Shown here piece after piece: positions 11,225 through 22,397 of a DNA stretch of 64,000 bases (position 1 is the first letter of the stretch; the number at the start of each line of letters is the position of its first letter). Made by a program: the position numbers and the translations under genes. The notes under the pieces are model-generated. The model saw nothing but the letters and a program-made list of their open reading frames with translations. It was not told the origin of the DNA and did no database searches. This DNA is from Chrysomallon squamiferum (taxonomy: Eukaryota > Mollusca > Gastropoda > Neomphalida > Peltospiridae), in the NCBI GenBank assembly GCA_012295275.1, contig CM022675.1:285240-349239 (forward strand), written 5' to 3'.

Positions 11225-11743
11225 GAAAGAGACAGCACCAGAGATAAAACAAAACAAAACCAAAAAACAATAACAACCTCCACATGAACAAAAAAGAAAC
11301 TGACTATTTGTAAATTCTTACTGAACTGATTTATAACAGTCATCATGATCACCAGCATTGTTATTATCATTATTATTATTATTATTATTATTAGTTAGTA
11401 ATAGTTGTTGTAGTAATAGTAGTAGTAGTTGTTGTTGTGGTAGTTGTAGTAGTAGACGAAGAAGTAGATGTAGTAGTTGTAGTTGTAGCGATACTTATAT
11501 ATTACCATTTTTTGCCGACATTTGATATCATTTATTGATTTGTATTTGTTCATTTATGAGTAACATAATATGATTCTTTGTGCAGAAATCTGTGATATTT
11601 TACCATTTATACATAAATAATTTAATTTAATTTGTATGCACAATTCGTTTGTCTGTCTGTCTGTATGTCTGTATGTCACTCTGTGTTCCTGTCTGTGAGA
11701 CAGGTTTTTCTAAAATTACTTATTTATTTATTTACTTATTTGT

Positions 11744-11782
<39 letters not shown>

Positions 11783-12045
11783 CTTACTTACTGATTTGTT
11801 TGTTTGTTTATTTACTTATTTATTTTGTTACTTATTTGTTTTGTTTTTTTAAATTTATTTATTTGTTTGTTTTAATCTATATTTTATTTATTTATTATAT
11901 TATTTCTTTTTCTTTTTAAATGGAGTGTCTACTAGTCAGGTTCTATTTCAGGACAAAATTGCAGCACGAGTTTGTGTAAGAAGCAAAACTAGAAGTTAAA
12001 TTAACAAATTACTCATATCTGTTCATTTGCCAACAATGTTTGTGA
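11225..12045 (+). other. 3'UTR of the I-kappa-B-like gene (inferred)
   Basis: Runs from the TGA stop to the first canonical polyadenylation signal. Holds GTA/GTT triplet tracts (11370-11490) and TTTA arrays (11720-11790). ORFs within it are low-complexity. Confidence 0.5.
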
Positions 12046-12051
12046 AATAAA
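12046..12051 (+). promoter_or_regulatory. AATAAA polyadenylation signal
   Basis: First AATAAA after the I-kappa-B-like CDS, followed by a T-rich stretch. Confidence 0.45.
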
Positions 12052-12495
12052 AGTCTTTTCTGTTTAGCCAACTGTGTTTGTTATTGTTCTTGTTGCTGTT
12101 ATGATGATAATAATAATAATAATAATAGTAAATACATGATTTTGCACTCTTACTACTACTATTACTACTACTGCTACTAATAATAATAGTAGTGGTAGTA
12201 GTGACAGTGGTATTACTGTTAATTTTGTTGTTTTTATTGAGTTATCTCTATGTTTATTTTATTGTTATTTTGAAGAAAAAAAAAAGAGATTCATATTTAT
12301 TTATTTATTTATTTGTTTATTTATCGGCTTGTTTGTTTGTTTGTTTGTATGTATGTTTTTGCTGTATCTACTTTTAAATTGCATGTTTGAAATTCCACAA
12401 ATCACACAGTGCACTGTGGAGAGGGCTACGTGGTACTTCACTGTTTTCTGATATCACCATGACGAATACATCCTATTACCTACCACACCCAGCCA

Positions 12496-12559
<64 letters not shown>

Positions 12560-12590
12560 GCATCACTTTTTATGTCTCTTATTTTTATTG

Positions 12591-12625
<35 letters not shown>

Positions 12626-13420
12626 TGTATTTATTTATGTATTTATTTTTTTATTTTTTTATTTACATACTTACTACTCCCACGTAAAGTATGACTAACT
12701 AATTCAAGCCACATGCCGGTTTTCCCACATGAGTAAAGAGCTGAAGAGAGCGCATGCTCAGTAGCACGTGATACTTGAAATACTACTTACAAAAAACCCA
12801 CTTAAATCTATTAGGAGCATAATCGAATATTTTCGTAAACGTATATCACATTAACCGTACATAACATGAATGTTTTCTTTTTGTACGTTATTTCCCTGTT
12901 TATTACAATTTGTCTGTTTATTCATTTATTATTTATTTTTATTTTTAATATTTATTTTATTTTATTTTATTTTATTTTTTATTTTATTTTATTTTTTTAT
13001 TTTATTTTTTTTTGATGATATTGAATGTTTTATTATTTTATTTTTATTTAAACTTTTTATTTTTAAACTGTTATTTATTTATTTATTTTATTTTATTTTA
13101 TTTTATTTTATTTTTTTATTTTATTTATTTATTTATTTATTTTTATTTTTTTATTTTTATTTTTATTTTTATTTTTTTATTTTTTTACTTTTGGAAAGTG
13201 ATGAAAGATTTTAAAATGAAGGCTTAATGTAAAAACGTCATATGTTCATTCAAGTGTGGAATAGACATTTGAATAGACGTTTTAATATTTTCTCTTTGTG
13301 TAACAAATAAACTGATTTTCTATCGCTAGTTGCGTGACAGCTGACACGTGTAACAGGAACACAGGTTAAGCAACATCCCGTGTTTATTGCAGGATTTGTA
13401 TTCACTCTTATATGTGTGTA
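12052..13420. repeat. Microsatellite-rich, gene-free stretch
   Basis: Includes (TC)n at 12500-12556, (TTTA)n at 12595-12630 and a long imperfect (TTTTA)n at 12955-13170. No gene seen. Confidence 0.85.
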
Positions 13421-13429
13421 TGATTTGTA

Positions 13430-14011
13430 TGTTTGTATATGTATATATATGTTTGTATGTGTGTGTGTGTGTGTGTATATATGGGTTGTGTGTATATGTG
13501 TGTGTGTGTGTATTCATGTGCATGTGTATATGTGTATATATGTCTATGTTTGTGTGTATGTATATATGTATATATATGTGTGTATGTGTGTGTATGTATG
13601 TCTGTGTTTATGTATTCGTGTGTATATATGTATGTATATGTATGTATGTTTGTGTGTTTGTGTATGTGCCTGTGTATGTATATGTGTGTGTCTGTATATA
13701 TGTGTGTGTATGTATGTATGAATGTTTATGTATGTATGTGTCTGTGTCTGTGTATGTGTGTGTCTGTATATGTGTGTGTATGTATGTATGTACATATCCT
13801 GATATAACTACGTGAGCATGCGTATTTTCTCCAGAGGTGCCAACATTTTTGTCCATCTGACCATTATCCATATATATGTACGTCTGTCTGTTTATCTGTA
13901 TATAAATACTTGTTTGTATGTATGCATGTATGTATGTATGTATGTATGTATGTATGTATGTATGTATGTATGTATGTATGTATGTATGTATGTATGTATG
14001 TATGTATGTAT
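13430..14011 (+). repeat. (TG)n/(TATG)n microsatellite field
   Basis: Imperfect TG/TATG tract at 13430-13800 and a pure TATG array at 13917-14011. Cys/Val/Tyr and His/Thr ORFs are artefacts. Confidence 0.95.
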
Positions 14012-14144
14012 TGAAGGAAAGAAGGAATGTATATATATGCATTTAAGAACATCCAAGAACACAATAAATGTTTAAAAAATAATCATATTTATTAACCAAA
14101 AAAAAATTACTTTATAATTTATAAATAAAAATAAATAAATAACA

Positions 14145-14215
14145 AACAAACAAACAAAACAAACAAACAAACAAACAAACAAACAAACAAACAAACAAAC
14201 AAACAAATAAATAAA
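14145..14215. repeat. (CAAA)n microsatellite
   Basis: About 15 CAAA units. Confidence 0.95.
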
Positions 14216-14434
14216 TTATATAAAACGAAGACGTAGAAGAATTCTGGTAAGTTTACTGCACTCTTCCCTTTACCCTGAGTTTACTATTATTTGATATCTC
14301 GTGATTATTAATATTACAGTGATATTAAAGATATTACACCTTTTTTTTTTTAGTCATTTTCTAAAAATACCTTTTAGTCACGTCACGTTATTGATGTACG
14401 TATGTATATATGCCGAGAAGGGGGGGGGGGTGAG

Positions 14435-14590
<156 letters not shown>

Positions 14591-14925
14591 ACAGGATAGA
14601 AAACGTTTGTACCCGGAAAAATCGTTTTATAAAAACCACTTAAAAATAGTAATAACAGCTGCATAAATAAATAATAAAAATCGCATTAGCAAATAAGTTT
14701 CTTCCTGGATCGTTTTTTTTTTGCAGTGTTTTATATATAAACACATCCTGATAAGTATGGTTTATTTCGAGTGTATTTACATATATTTCTGAAGATTGAC
14801 ACAAAGTTAAAACCACATTCACTGAACCAAGAATAGCATGTAAAAAAATAAATAAAAATAAAACATACATTAAAAAAAAGAAAGAATTGTCTCTTCTTTG
14901 CGAATACTTCCTTGTTTAAATTTCA

Positions 14926-14939
14926 TTTTATTTATTTAC

Positions 14940-14980
<41 letters not shown>

Positions 14981-15025
14981 TTTATTTATTTATTTATTTA
15001 TTTTTATTATTATTATTATTATTCA
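14926..15025. repeat. (TTTA)n then (TTA)n
   Basis: Tetranucleotide array running into trinucleotides. The surrounding 14591-15390 shows no gene. Confidence 0.9.
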
Positions 15026-15389
15026 CCATTGTTTCATTATTATGATTAACCTTCTCCTACTTTATATTCTTCTTCTTCAGTTTTTTTCTGACGTTGTGGT
15101 TAACATGTTAGTGTATTTATATTAACCAGTCAATATTATATACTGTACAGTAAACCTTTCTGTTTATCTTACACATTAATCTGTGTATCATAACCACTTT
15201 GTAAGTTATATCTGATAAAATAATATTTAGTACTGCTGCTACATGTATGACTTCAACAACAACAGCAACGACAATAACACTAACTACTACTGACACGTCT
15301 GCCACTACCACAGCTTCCATTTAAGTACAAATTATCATACTGTTAGAACAAATACTACTGTTACTACTATGATTAAAAACAAGAGCAAT

Positions 15390-16325
15390 TTTCTACTACT
15401 ACTACAACTACAACTACTACTGCTACTACTACTACTACTACAACTTCTACTACTACTGCTATTACTACTACTATTACTACTACTTATACTACTATTACCA
15501 CCCCTATTAATTTAATGTTACCACTATTCCTGTTGCTGATACTACTATTACTACTACTACTACTACTGCTACTACTACTACAACTACTACTACTACTGCT
15601 ACTACTACTACTACTACAACTTCTACTTCTACTGCTATTACTACTACTACTACTACTACTACTTCTGCAACTACTACTACTACTGCTATTACTACTACTA
15701 CTAATACAACTATTACTACTACTACTACTAATAATAATAATAATAGTAGTAAGAGCAGTTGTTCATCCACTTTTGCTACAACAGCCACTACTAGATTGAC
15801 TTCTGACACTATAACTGCTAGCACTAAAAAAACTGCTGCTACTACATCTACGATTAAAATCTGCTACTACTGCTTTACTAATGCTATGGTTACTACTTCT
15901 ACAACTACTATCAGATATATTACTACTGCAATTATTATCACTACTGTTACTGCTATTACAAATACTACTACAACTATTACAAGTACTATAATTACTAATA
16001 TAGATGCTACCACTATAACTGTTACTACCACTACAATAACTACTATAATTACGTCTTCAACTACCCTAAATTACTGATACTACAACTGCTACTTCTGCAG
16101 CTACTAGATGTATTACTATTATTTTTAATTATTACTACTGTTATTATTACTATTACTACTGCTACAACAACAATTAGTACTACTACTACAATTTCTATAA
16201 CGTCTATTACTACTGCTAATACTACTACTACTATTACTACTACTACATTTATTACTATTCCAGCATAAACTACTACTACGGCTACTGTATCAACTACTAC
16301 AACTGTTACTAATATTACCATTACT
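15390..16325 (+). repeat. Long imperfect (TAC)n array
   Basis: Nearly 1 kb of TAC-rich sequence, purest at 15535-15730. Shares a non-repeat stretch with the 7.8-8.2 kb array, so the two are probably copies. Confidence 0.92.
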
Positions 16326-16629
16326 ATGAGTTTAACAGAAAAATCCATACAGGGAAATGAATCACATGAGTATAAAAGCTATTTATGGTAGCATTATTTT
16401 ACATTACTATTTCCTTTTCTGATTTATTGTTTAAAGTTTATTTAAGGAAACACTGAAGATATTTTCAACTCTACACTACGTCATGCACGTGGTGAATGAT
16501 TGTACATGTTTTCCTCACAGCTGACATATGACCAAGGGAAACAGGGTGGTGCCTTTAGTTAAAATATGTCACGTATTACAAATACACGCCAGGCTTATCA
16601 CCCTTTGAATATATAAACACACACACGCG

Positions 16630-16668
<39 letters not shown>

Positions 16669-17132
16669 TAATTTAATTTAATTTATTTATTAATACATAC
16701 GCACACACTTTTATTTTATTTTATTTATTTATTAATACAAAACACACACACACACACACACACAATAGTAACTTAAATAAATAAAACTCTCCTAAAGAAA
16801 CGGATAACAATATTATAAGTTAAAAAATAAAATAGATCAATGAATCAAAAATAAGGAAAGACAGAACGAAACAAAAACCAAGTTTCTTGTAACGTGTTTT
16901 TAAATAATAAAAAAAAAATGGATGTATGAATCACAGCTGTTGTATAAAAACAAAATAAAATCAAATGTAAATAAATAAATCGGTTTTGTAAAGTGTACAG
17001 GGTTAGAGTTTCTCCATCTTTTCATGGACAGAGGTCCGCAGCTTAGAGTAGATGATATTTTGTTTAATCTTTTTTTTATTTACTTTATTTTATTTATTTT
17101 ATTTTATTTTAATTTTTATTTATTTATTTTTT
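16326..17132. other. Gene-free stretch with (CA)n
   Basis: CA tracts at 16617-16667 and 16742-16763; otherwise AT-rich unique sequence. Confidence 0.6.
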
Positions 17133-17248
17133 TAACCTTATGGGCGGGAGCGATCGTAACCTTTGACATTTGACCTTTAACCCCTGTCTACGTGACAGGA
17201 AACAATAGACTAAACTCGTGATTAACTGTAAAACTATTTGAAAAAAAA
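17133..17248 (-). repeat. Left arm of an imperfect inverted repeat
   Basis: The reverse complement matches 20745-20862 with only scattered differences over about 110 bp. The arms enclose the Tc1/hAT nest. They may be termini of a larger element or two opposed copies of one repeat. Confidence 0.75.
17157..17183 (-). promoter_or_regulatory. Four tandem nuclear-receptor-like half-sites (left arm)
   Basis: Read on the minus strand: GGGTTA, AGGTCA, ATGTCA, AGGTTA, each separated by one A. This is a heptad array of DR1 spacing, the kind bound by RXR and HNF4-type receptors. Function is inferred only. Confidence 0.4.
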
Positions 17249-17515
17249 AATAAAATAAAATAATAAAACATTTAAAACATTTAAAAAAATAAAAGAAAAA
17301 AATAATAAATGTCAATTGCCTAGCTTTCAAAGATTTATTTAATAACTAGAGAAAAAAAAAAAAAAAAAAAAAAAAAATATTCATAGTAATTAACAAAGTA
17401 AGGGAAATAAATGCTTTATGGGAAAAAAAGAAAACAAAAGGTGTAATCACGTATTTATGTTGACTCAGTCTTTCGTTGTAATTTATATCTATCAAATGTT
17501 ATCTTTCTTTATATA

Positions 17516-18046
17516 CTCTCCCAAAAAAGAAACGCAAAATGGTTGATTTCTTAGATAACTATTGTAAACTGACACATATCAATGTACAAACTATGAATAT
17601 AATGATATTTGGTGATTCAAACATATAGCTTTTGTTACAGTCACCAAAAAGCAGGTAACACAAAATAAAGGCTATAATCGTGTTTATTAGCCAAAACGTC
17701 CCCGCATGCAAACCACGTTACCAGTGCATGTGCACGTGGGTACATGAAACTTGAATACGAGGGTTACAAAAATGCAAGGTTGTCGAATACTTCTGTTCGT
17801 TATTTTTGTTCTGACCCAACATCAAACAAATGTCACGACAGAGTGAACCGCAACCAAACAACACCATCGGCCGTTTACAAGCTGGCGAATCCTTCTCGGC
17901 CGTAGCCCGGGTGTTCCATGTATCCCCAGTCACCATCTTGAGATTGTGGTATCGGTTCCAGCAACACCAAACAATACATGACTGTCCCAGATCAGGTAGA
18001 CCACGTGTAACCACCAGGGCCCAGGACCGCTATATACGGGTACTTC
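17516..18046 (+). mobile_element. Tc1/mariner element, left half
   Basis: Begins after TA with a CTCTCCC-AAAAAAG type terminus common in Tc1-like elements. The transposase N-terminus starts at 17830 with a paired HTH region (about residues 10-45, including HVSPVTILRLWYRF) and the GRPR motif that links the HTH domains. Interrupted by the hAT insertion at 18055. Confidence 0.85.
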
Positions 18047-18054
18047 ATCTATGG
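18047..18054. repeat. 8-bp target-site duplication, left
   Basis: ATCTATGG, identical to 19828-19835. Confidence 0.93.
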
Positions 18055-18123
18055 CAGCGGCTCCCAACCATTTTGGTACCATGCCCCACTTTTTTATCAC
18101 AAATTTCTTCATGTCCCCCACCT

Positions 18124-18281
18124 GTTAATAGTTTAGTATGATATAACAATATCAGTTAATAGTTTAGTATGATATAACAATATCAGTTAATTGTTTAGTA
18201 TGATACAACAATATCAGTTAATTGTTTAGTATGATATAACAATATCAGTTAATTGTTTAGTATGATATAACAATATCAGTT
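18124..18281 (+). repeat. 31-bp minisatellite inside the hAT element
   Basis: Five nearly identical copies built on TTTAGTATGATATAACAATA, 3' of the transposase. Confidence 0.93.
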
Positions 18282-18419
18282 TTGAAGAAGTATAACATAA
18301 AAAATTGTATCTTTCAAATAAAACTAAAGGATTTAACTTCAAATTTAATCAAATAAAATCCATTTTATAATGTGTATAACATATGTACCATCAAATTAAA
18401 TAAATTCAATTACAATCAA

Positions 18420-19600
18420 TTAATGAGACCCTTGAGCCTGATGTCTACTGCAAAGAGATTTTATCCGAGGCAGAAATTTGGTTAACTTCAATCTCAAGTC
18501 GCCTCGTTTAGTGATATCCAGTTGGTTTCTTTTCTTCAATAATAAGTCATTCACAGCACTAAATCCACATTCCACTAAGTATGACGATGGGAATGGTAAC
18601 AGTAGTTTTCTTGCCAAACTACTTGTATTTGGATATTTAGCTTGTATTTCTTCACAGAGCCACATCATTGTTCCTTGTATTTTAAACAGGGTTTTAATCG
18701 AGTCATCATTTTGTAATTCTGAAAGTTCTCCTTGATACTCGATGGTCACATCTGACAGATCCACTAGCAATGGCTGAGTCATCCAAGATGGATAATTAAT
18801 TTCTTTCAAATCAGAAAATCTGAAGTTGAAATCGCTTACCCTTATTTATAAGTGCTCCACAATAACAAGACAAGTAGCATCTGTTACCTCACATTTATTC
18901 AGCCAATAAAATTGTTCAAATTTTTGTGACAGAAATATTTTCTTGCGATAATTCCAGAAATGATATAAAGCCAAATAGCTTGGCCTTTGAATTAACAAGA
19001 GTCACATTTGTCAAGACGCTCACATTTGGCATTAACTTGTATAGTGTTGATGCATTTTATAACTGCATTCAGTGTCTTGTATAGAACAGGTGAAACTTTT
19101 TTGGAAACTAAATTCTGTCTATGAATAACACAATGCACTAACAACATTTGGTGATTGTCGTCTTTCAGTAATTTTAAAACTCCATTTTTCCTGCCCATCA
19201 TTACTGGAGCACCGTCTGCAGCACAAGATATAATGTTCTCCATAGGTATCTGCTTATCATCTAAATATGTTTTTAATTTCTTATATTATGTCAATTGCAA
19301 TAGTGGTGGTTTCTAATGCTTCGCAAAATAGCATATCCTCAATAAATTCTCCATTATCAACGTATCTTACATAGGCCACTAACAGAGCTTCACTATCTCT
19401 TACAGTTGACTCGTCCAACTACAGAGACAGATCAACATGAAACTTGCATTTGTGTTTAATTCAATACTGCTTCCATGCTTTATTGTGCACATTTAATTTG
19501 GTTGTAGTTAGTTTCCTCTGTTTTTTTAGCTTCAGTGGGGGCGTTGAGCAGCTGACTAAAACTCACCTTCTTAAACAAGTCAGAAGCCACGCATATAGCT
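18420..19600 (-). pseudogene. hAT transposase (ZBED5/SCAND3-like), degenerate
   Basis: Read on the minus strand. About 19440-19250 gives the LDESTVRDSEALL region with stops; 19243-18992 gives CAADGAPVMMGRKNG and the HCVIHRQNL block that are typical of hAT transposases; 18809-18420 is an intact 129-codon C-terminal piece with YLVECGFSAVNDLL and KKRNQLDI, the hAT dimerisation domain. Stops and frame changes separate the blocks and the N-terminal zinc-finger region is not visible. The nearest described relatives are the domesticated ZBED5/SCAND3 proteins, but this copy sits in a mobile element and is broken. Confidence 0.88.
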
Positions 19601-19827
19601 GGTGCCACATGCATAATAACATTAGTGGGTGAACACTTGACTAGATTACACAAGCTGTTGTGCTCAGCTAGGTTGTAATTACAATTTTACCCTATACATT
19701 TATAATTTTTACCCATATAGGGTAAAATAAAATAAAAAATGTTGATACTACTATATTTTTCATATTGCCCCCCTATTATTATTGAATTGCCCCCAGTGGG
19801 GCGTAGGCCGCACGTTGGGAATCATTG

Positions 19828-19835
19828 ATCTATGG
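19828..19835. repeat. 8-bp target-site duplication, right
   Basis: ATCTATGG, identical to 18047-18054. Confidence 0.93.
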
Positions 19836-20287
19836 GAAAGAACCACCACGGCTACCTCTACTGCTTCTGCAATACCAGGTCTGCGTAGAATATCGGCTCA
19901 GACAGTGCGCAATCGTTTAAACGAGGCAGGTATTCGAGCCAGACGGCCTGTAAGAAGATTGGTTTTGACTCAACAACATCGTCGACTACAACGTCAGTGG
20001 TGTCAACTGCACAGAGTCTGGCCTCACTTACGATGGAGAACTGTCTGGTTTAGTGACGAGGCTCGACTTCTGCTTCGTCGAGCAAATTGAAGATGTCGAG
20101 TTTACAGACGTCGTGGTGAACGTTTTGCTGCAAACTGCATACAGGAATCGGACAGATTTGGCGGTGGTAGTGTGATGGTGTGGGCAGCAATCTCATACAC
20201 TGGAAGGACCAACCTGGTTCAGATCCGAGGGATGTACATAACTGGTGTTAACAGATCCCTCTAAGCGATTATAACAAAACTGGCGTA

Positions 20288-20299
20288 AATAATAATAAC

Positions 20300-20366
<67 letters not shown>
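20288..20366. repeat. (AAT)n microsatellite
   Basis: About 25 AAT units directly after the truncated Tc1 element. Confidence 0.95.
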
Positions 20367-20367
<1 letters not shown>

Positions 20368-20744
20368 ATATAATAAATTAATTAATTAGCAAAATTATCC
20401 CAAAATTATCCCCAAAATATAAAGAAAGGTAACATTTGAAAGGTATAAATTGTAACGAAAGACTGATTCGTTTATTTATTTATTATTTTTTTTTTTTTTT
20501 TTTAAAAAGAGATAAAAAAAAAAACCCGAAAAGAACAAAAAAACAACAACAACAAACAAACAAAACAAACAAAAAACACAGACAAACAAAAAACCCAACA
20601 AAGGATGTATTTCACTTTTTTAATTAATTACTGTGAATATTTTTTTTTGTTTTTATTTTCTCTCATTATTAAGAAACGTGAACGACTGGCAATTGCTGTT
20701 TATTTCTTTTATTATTAACTTTATTTATTTATTTTTGGTTTCTG

Positions 20745-20862
20745 ATTATTTCAAATAGTTTTACAGCTAATGACGAGTTCAGTCTATTGTTTGCTGTCAC
20801 GCAGACAGGGGTTAAAGGTCAAATGTCAAAGGTTACGATCGTTCCCGCTCATTAGGTTCAAA
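20745..20862 (+). repeat. Right arm of the inverted repeat
   Basis: Partner of 17133-17248. The most conserved part covers the half-site array. Confidence 0.75.
20809..20835 (+). promoter_or_regulatory. Four tandem nuclear-receptor-like half-sites (right arm)
   Basis: GGGTTA, AGGTCA, ATGTCA and AGGTTA with single-A spacers, unchanged from the left arm while neighbouring positions differ. Confidence 0.4.
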
Positions 20863-20885
20863 AATGAAAAAGAAAAAAGTAATAC

Positions 20886-20916
<31 letters not shown>

Positions 20917-21189
20917 TTCAAAATTTATTCTTATAACTCAATCAATTTTTTTTAATTTTGTGGATTAAAATATCTTGGTTCGGATTAAAATTATTTTGAC
21001 AATGCATGAACGAATGAACAAAAAAACGGACGAACAAACGAACAAACGAACGAACGAAAGTATGGATGAATATTACGCAATTTCAGCTCTGCTTTGACAT
21101 CATTGAAATCTTTTTTTTTTTTCTTGAAAAATGTTCATTTCTTGTATTAAAACAAAATAAAGCTTATCGAAAATAATAAATTTTACAAA
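20863..21189. other. AT-rich, nothing recognised
   Basis: A poly-A run near 20886 and a GAACAAAC-type tract near 21025; no coding signal. Confidence 0.6.
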
Positions 21190-22397
21190 AACTAATCAAA
21201 ATAAACACGTTTATAAAACATTCCACTTAAACACGTTTATAAAATTATTGTTACAACAAATTTTTGTTAAAATTATTATTACAACACATGTTTTATAAAA
21301 TTGTCGTCGTCGTTGTTATGTTTATAAAATTGATGTTGTTTTCGTTAATGTTTATAAAAATTAATTAATTAAATTATTTTATAAAATCAGCGCTTACAAC
21401 AAATGTTTATAAAACAAGTAATCGTGACGTCACTTCGTTGATACAAAACAATGCACTTTTTTTTTTTTATAAAACTAGCTATTCGGAACAAATGTTTATA
21501 AAACTGAAATCTTTTCAGAATATGTATAAAAACAAGATGTCGTACAACAAATGTTTATAAAACACGGTTGTTCAACAAATGTTTATAATGTTTTCCAGCA
21601 AACAATACAACAAATGTTTAAAAAACCATGTTAAAATATGAAATGTTTATAAAACTAGCAGTTCTAACAACAAATGTTTATAAAAACTAAAGCACAGAAA
21701 ATTATATTTGTTTATAATAAACTATTTGGTCAGCATAATAAAACAAAACAAACAAATCACATATAAAACTAAATATTATACAACAACAAATGTTTATAAA
21801 AACATACAACAAATGTTTATAATAGATACGAACACAACACATGTTTATAAAACAAAAAAAAAAAAAAATGTTTAAAAATAAAGGCTTAAAACAAAAAATG
21901 TTTATAAAACTGAGCATCAACATTAATGTTTATAAAATTTGAAACAATTTATAACACATGTTTAAAACTAGCGCTTCCTGAAACAAATGTTTTTAAAACT
22001 AGTTCTTCCGTTTATAACAAATGTTTATGGTTGTTATTAAATTTAAAAAAAAAAAAAAAACAACACATGTTTATAAAACTAAATTTCAAAAAATAATATT
22101 ATATTCTTTCTTTCTCCTTCTTACAAAAAATGTTTATAAAACACCCCACCCTTACAACACATGTTTATAAAAGCAAGAATCTTTACAACACATGTTTATA
22201 AAACTACCGCTTACAACAAATGTTTATAAAACTAAGCGCTTAAAACAAATGTTTTTATAAAACAACCACTTACAACAAATGTTTATGAAGCTCTTTTGCA
22301 GTGTTTTAAACAAATTACAACAAATGTTTATAAAACATAGCGCTTACAACAAATGTTTTTATAAAACTTCAGGGTCAACGCAGGTAAAACTAGCTTT
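21190..22397 (+). repeat. Degenerate fringe of the 28-bp satellite
   Basis: The core ACAACAAATG-TTTATAAAAC recurs every 20-70 bp with unrelated AT-rich spacers and many variants. The full 28-bp unit with its AGCGCT segment only becomes regular toward the right. Confidence 0.85.

Larger units (their letters stand above)
18055..19827 (-). mobile_element. hAT transposon inserted in the Tc1 element
   Basis: 1773 bp flanked by a perfect 8-bp duplication ATCTATGG, the hAT signature. Termini are related inverted repeats (CAGCGGCTCCCAACC at left; the right end read inward begins CAATGATTCCCAACG). It carries a degenerate minus-strand transposase and a 31-bp minisatellite. Confidence 0.93.
17830..20262 (+). 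pseudogene. Tc1-like transposase, split by a hAT insertion
   Basis: The first part (17830-18054) carries the HTH and GRPR. The second part (19836 onward) continues in the same frame once the insert and one target duplicate are ignored, giving the RISAQTVRNRL and ARRPVRR motifs, then WFSDEAR with the second catalytic-region acidic residues. A stop at about 20088 and further frame breaks follow before the RRRGER and GGGSVMVWAAIS blocks. The 3' third and right terminus are missing. A dead cut-and-paste transposase of the DDE/IS630-Tc1 superfamily. Confidence 0.88.

Noticed and set aside
10632-11370. Antisense and shifted ORFs over the I-kappa-B gene
   Set aside because: Shadow frames of a strongly supported ankyrin CDS.
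13387-14075. Cys/Val/Tyr-rich and His/Thr-rich ORFs
   Set aside because: Caused by TG/TATG microsatellites.
18055-19827. Domesticated ZBED-type host gene
   Set aside because: It has hAT termini, a perfect target duplication and multiple stops, so it is a transposon.
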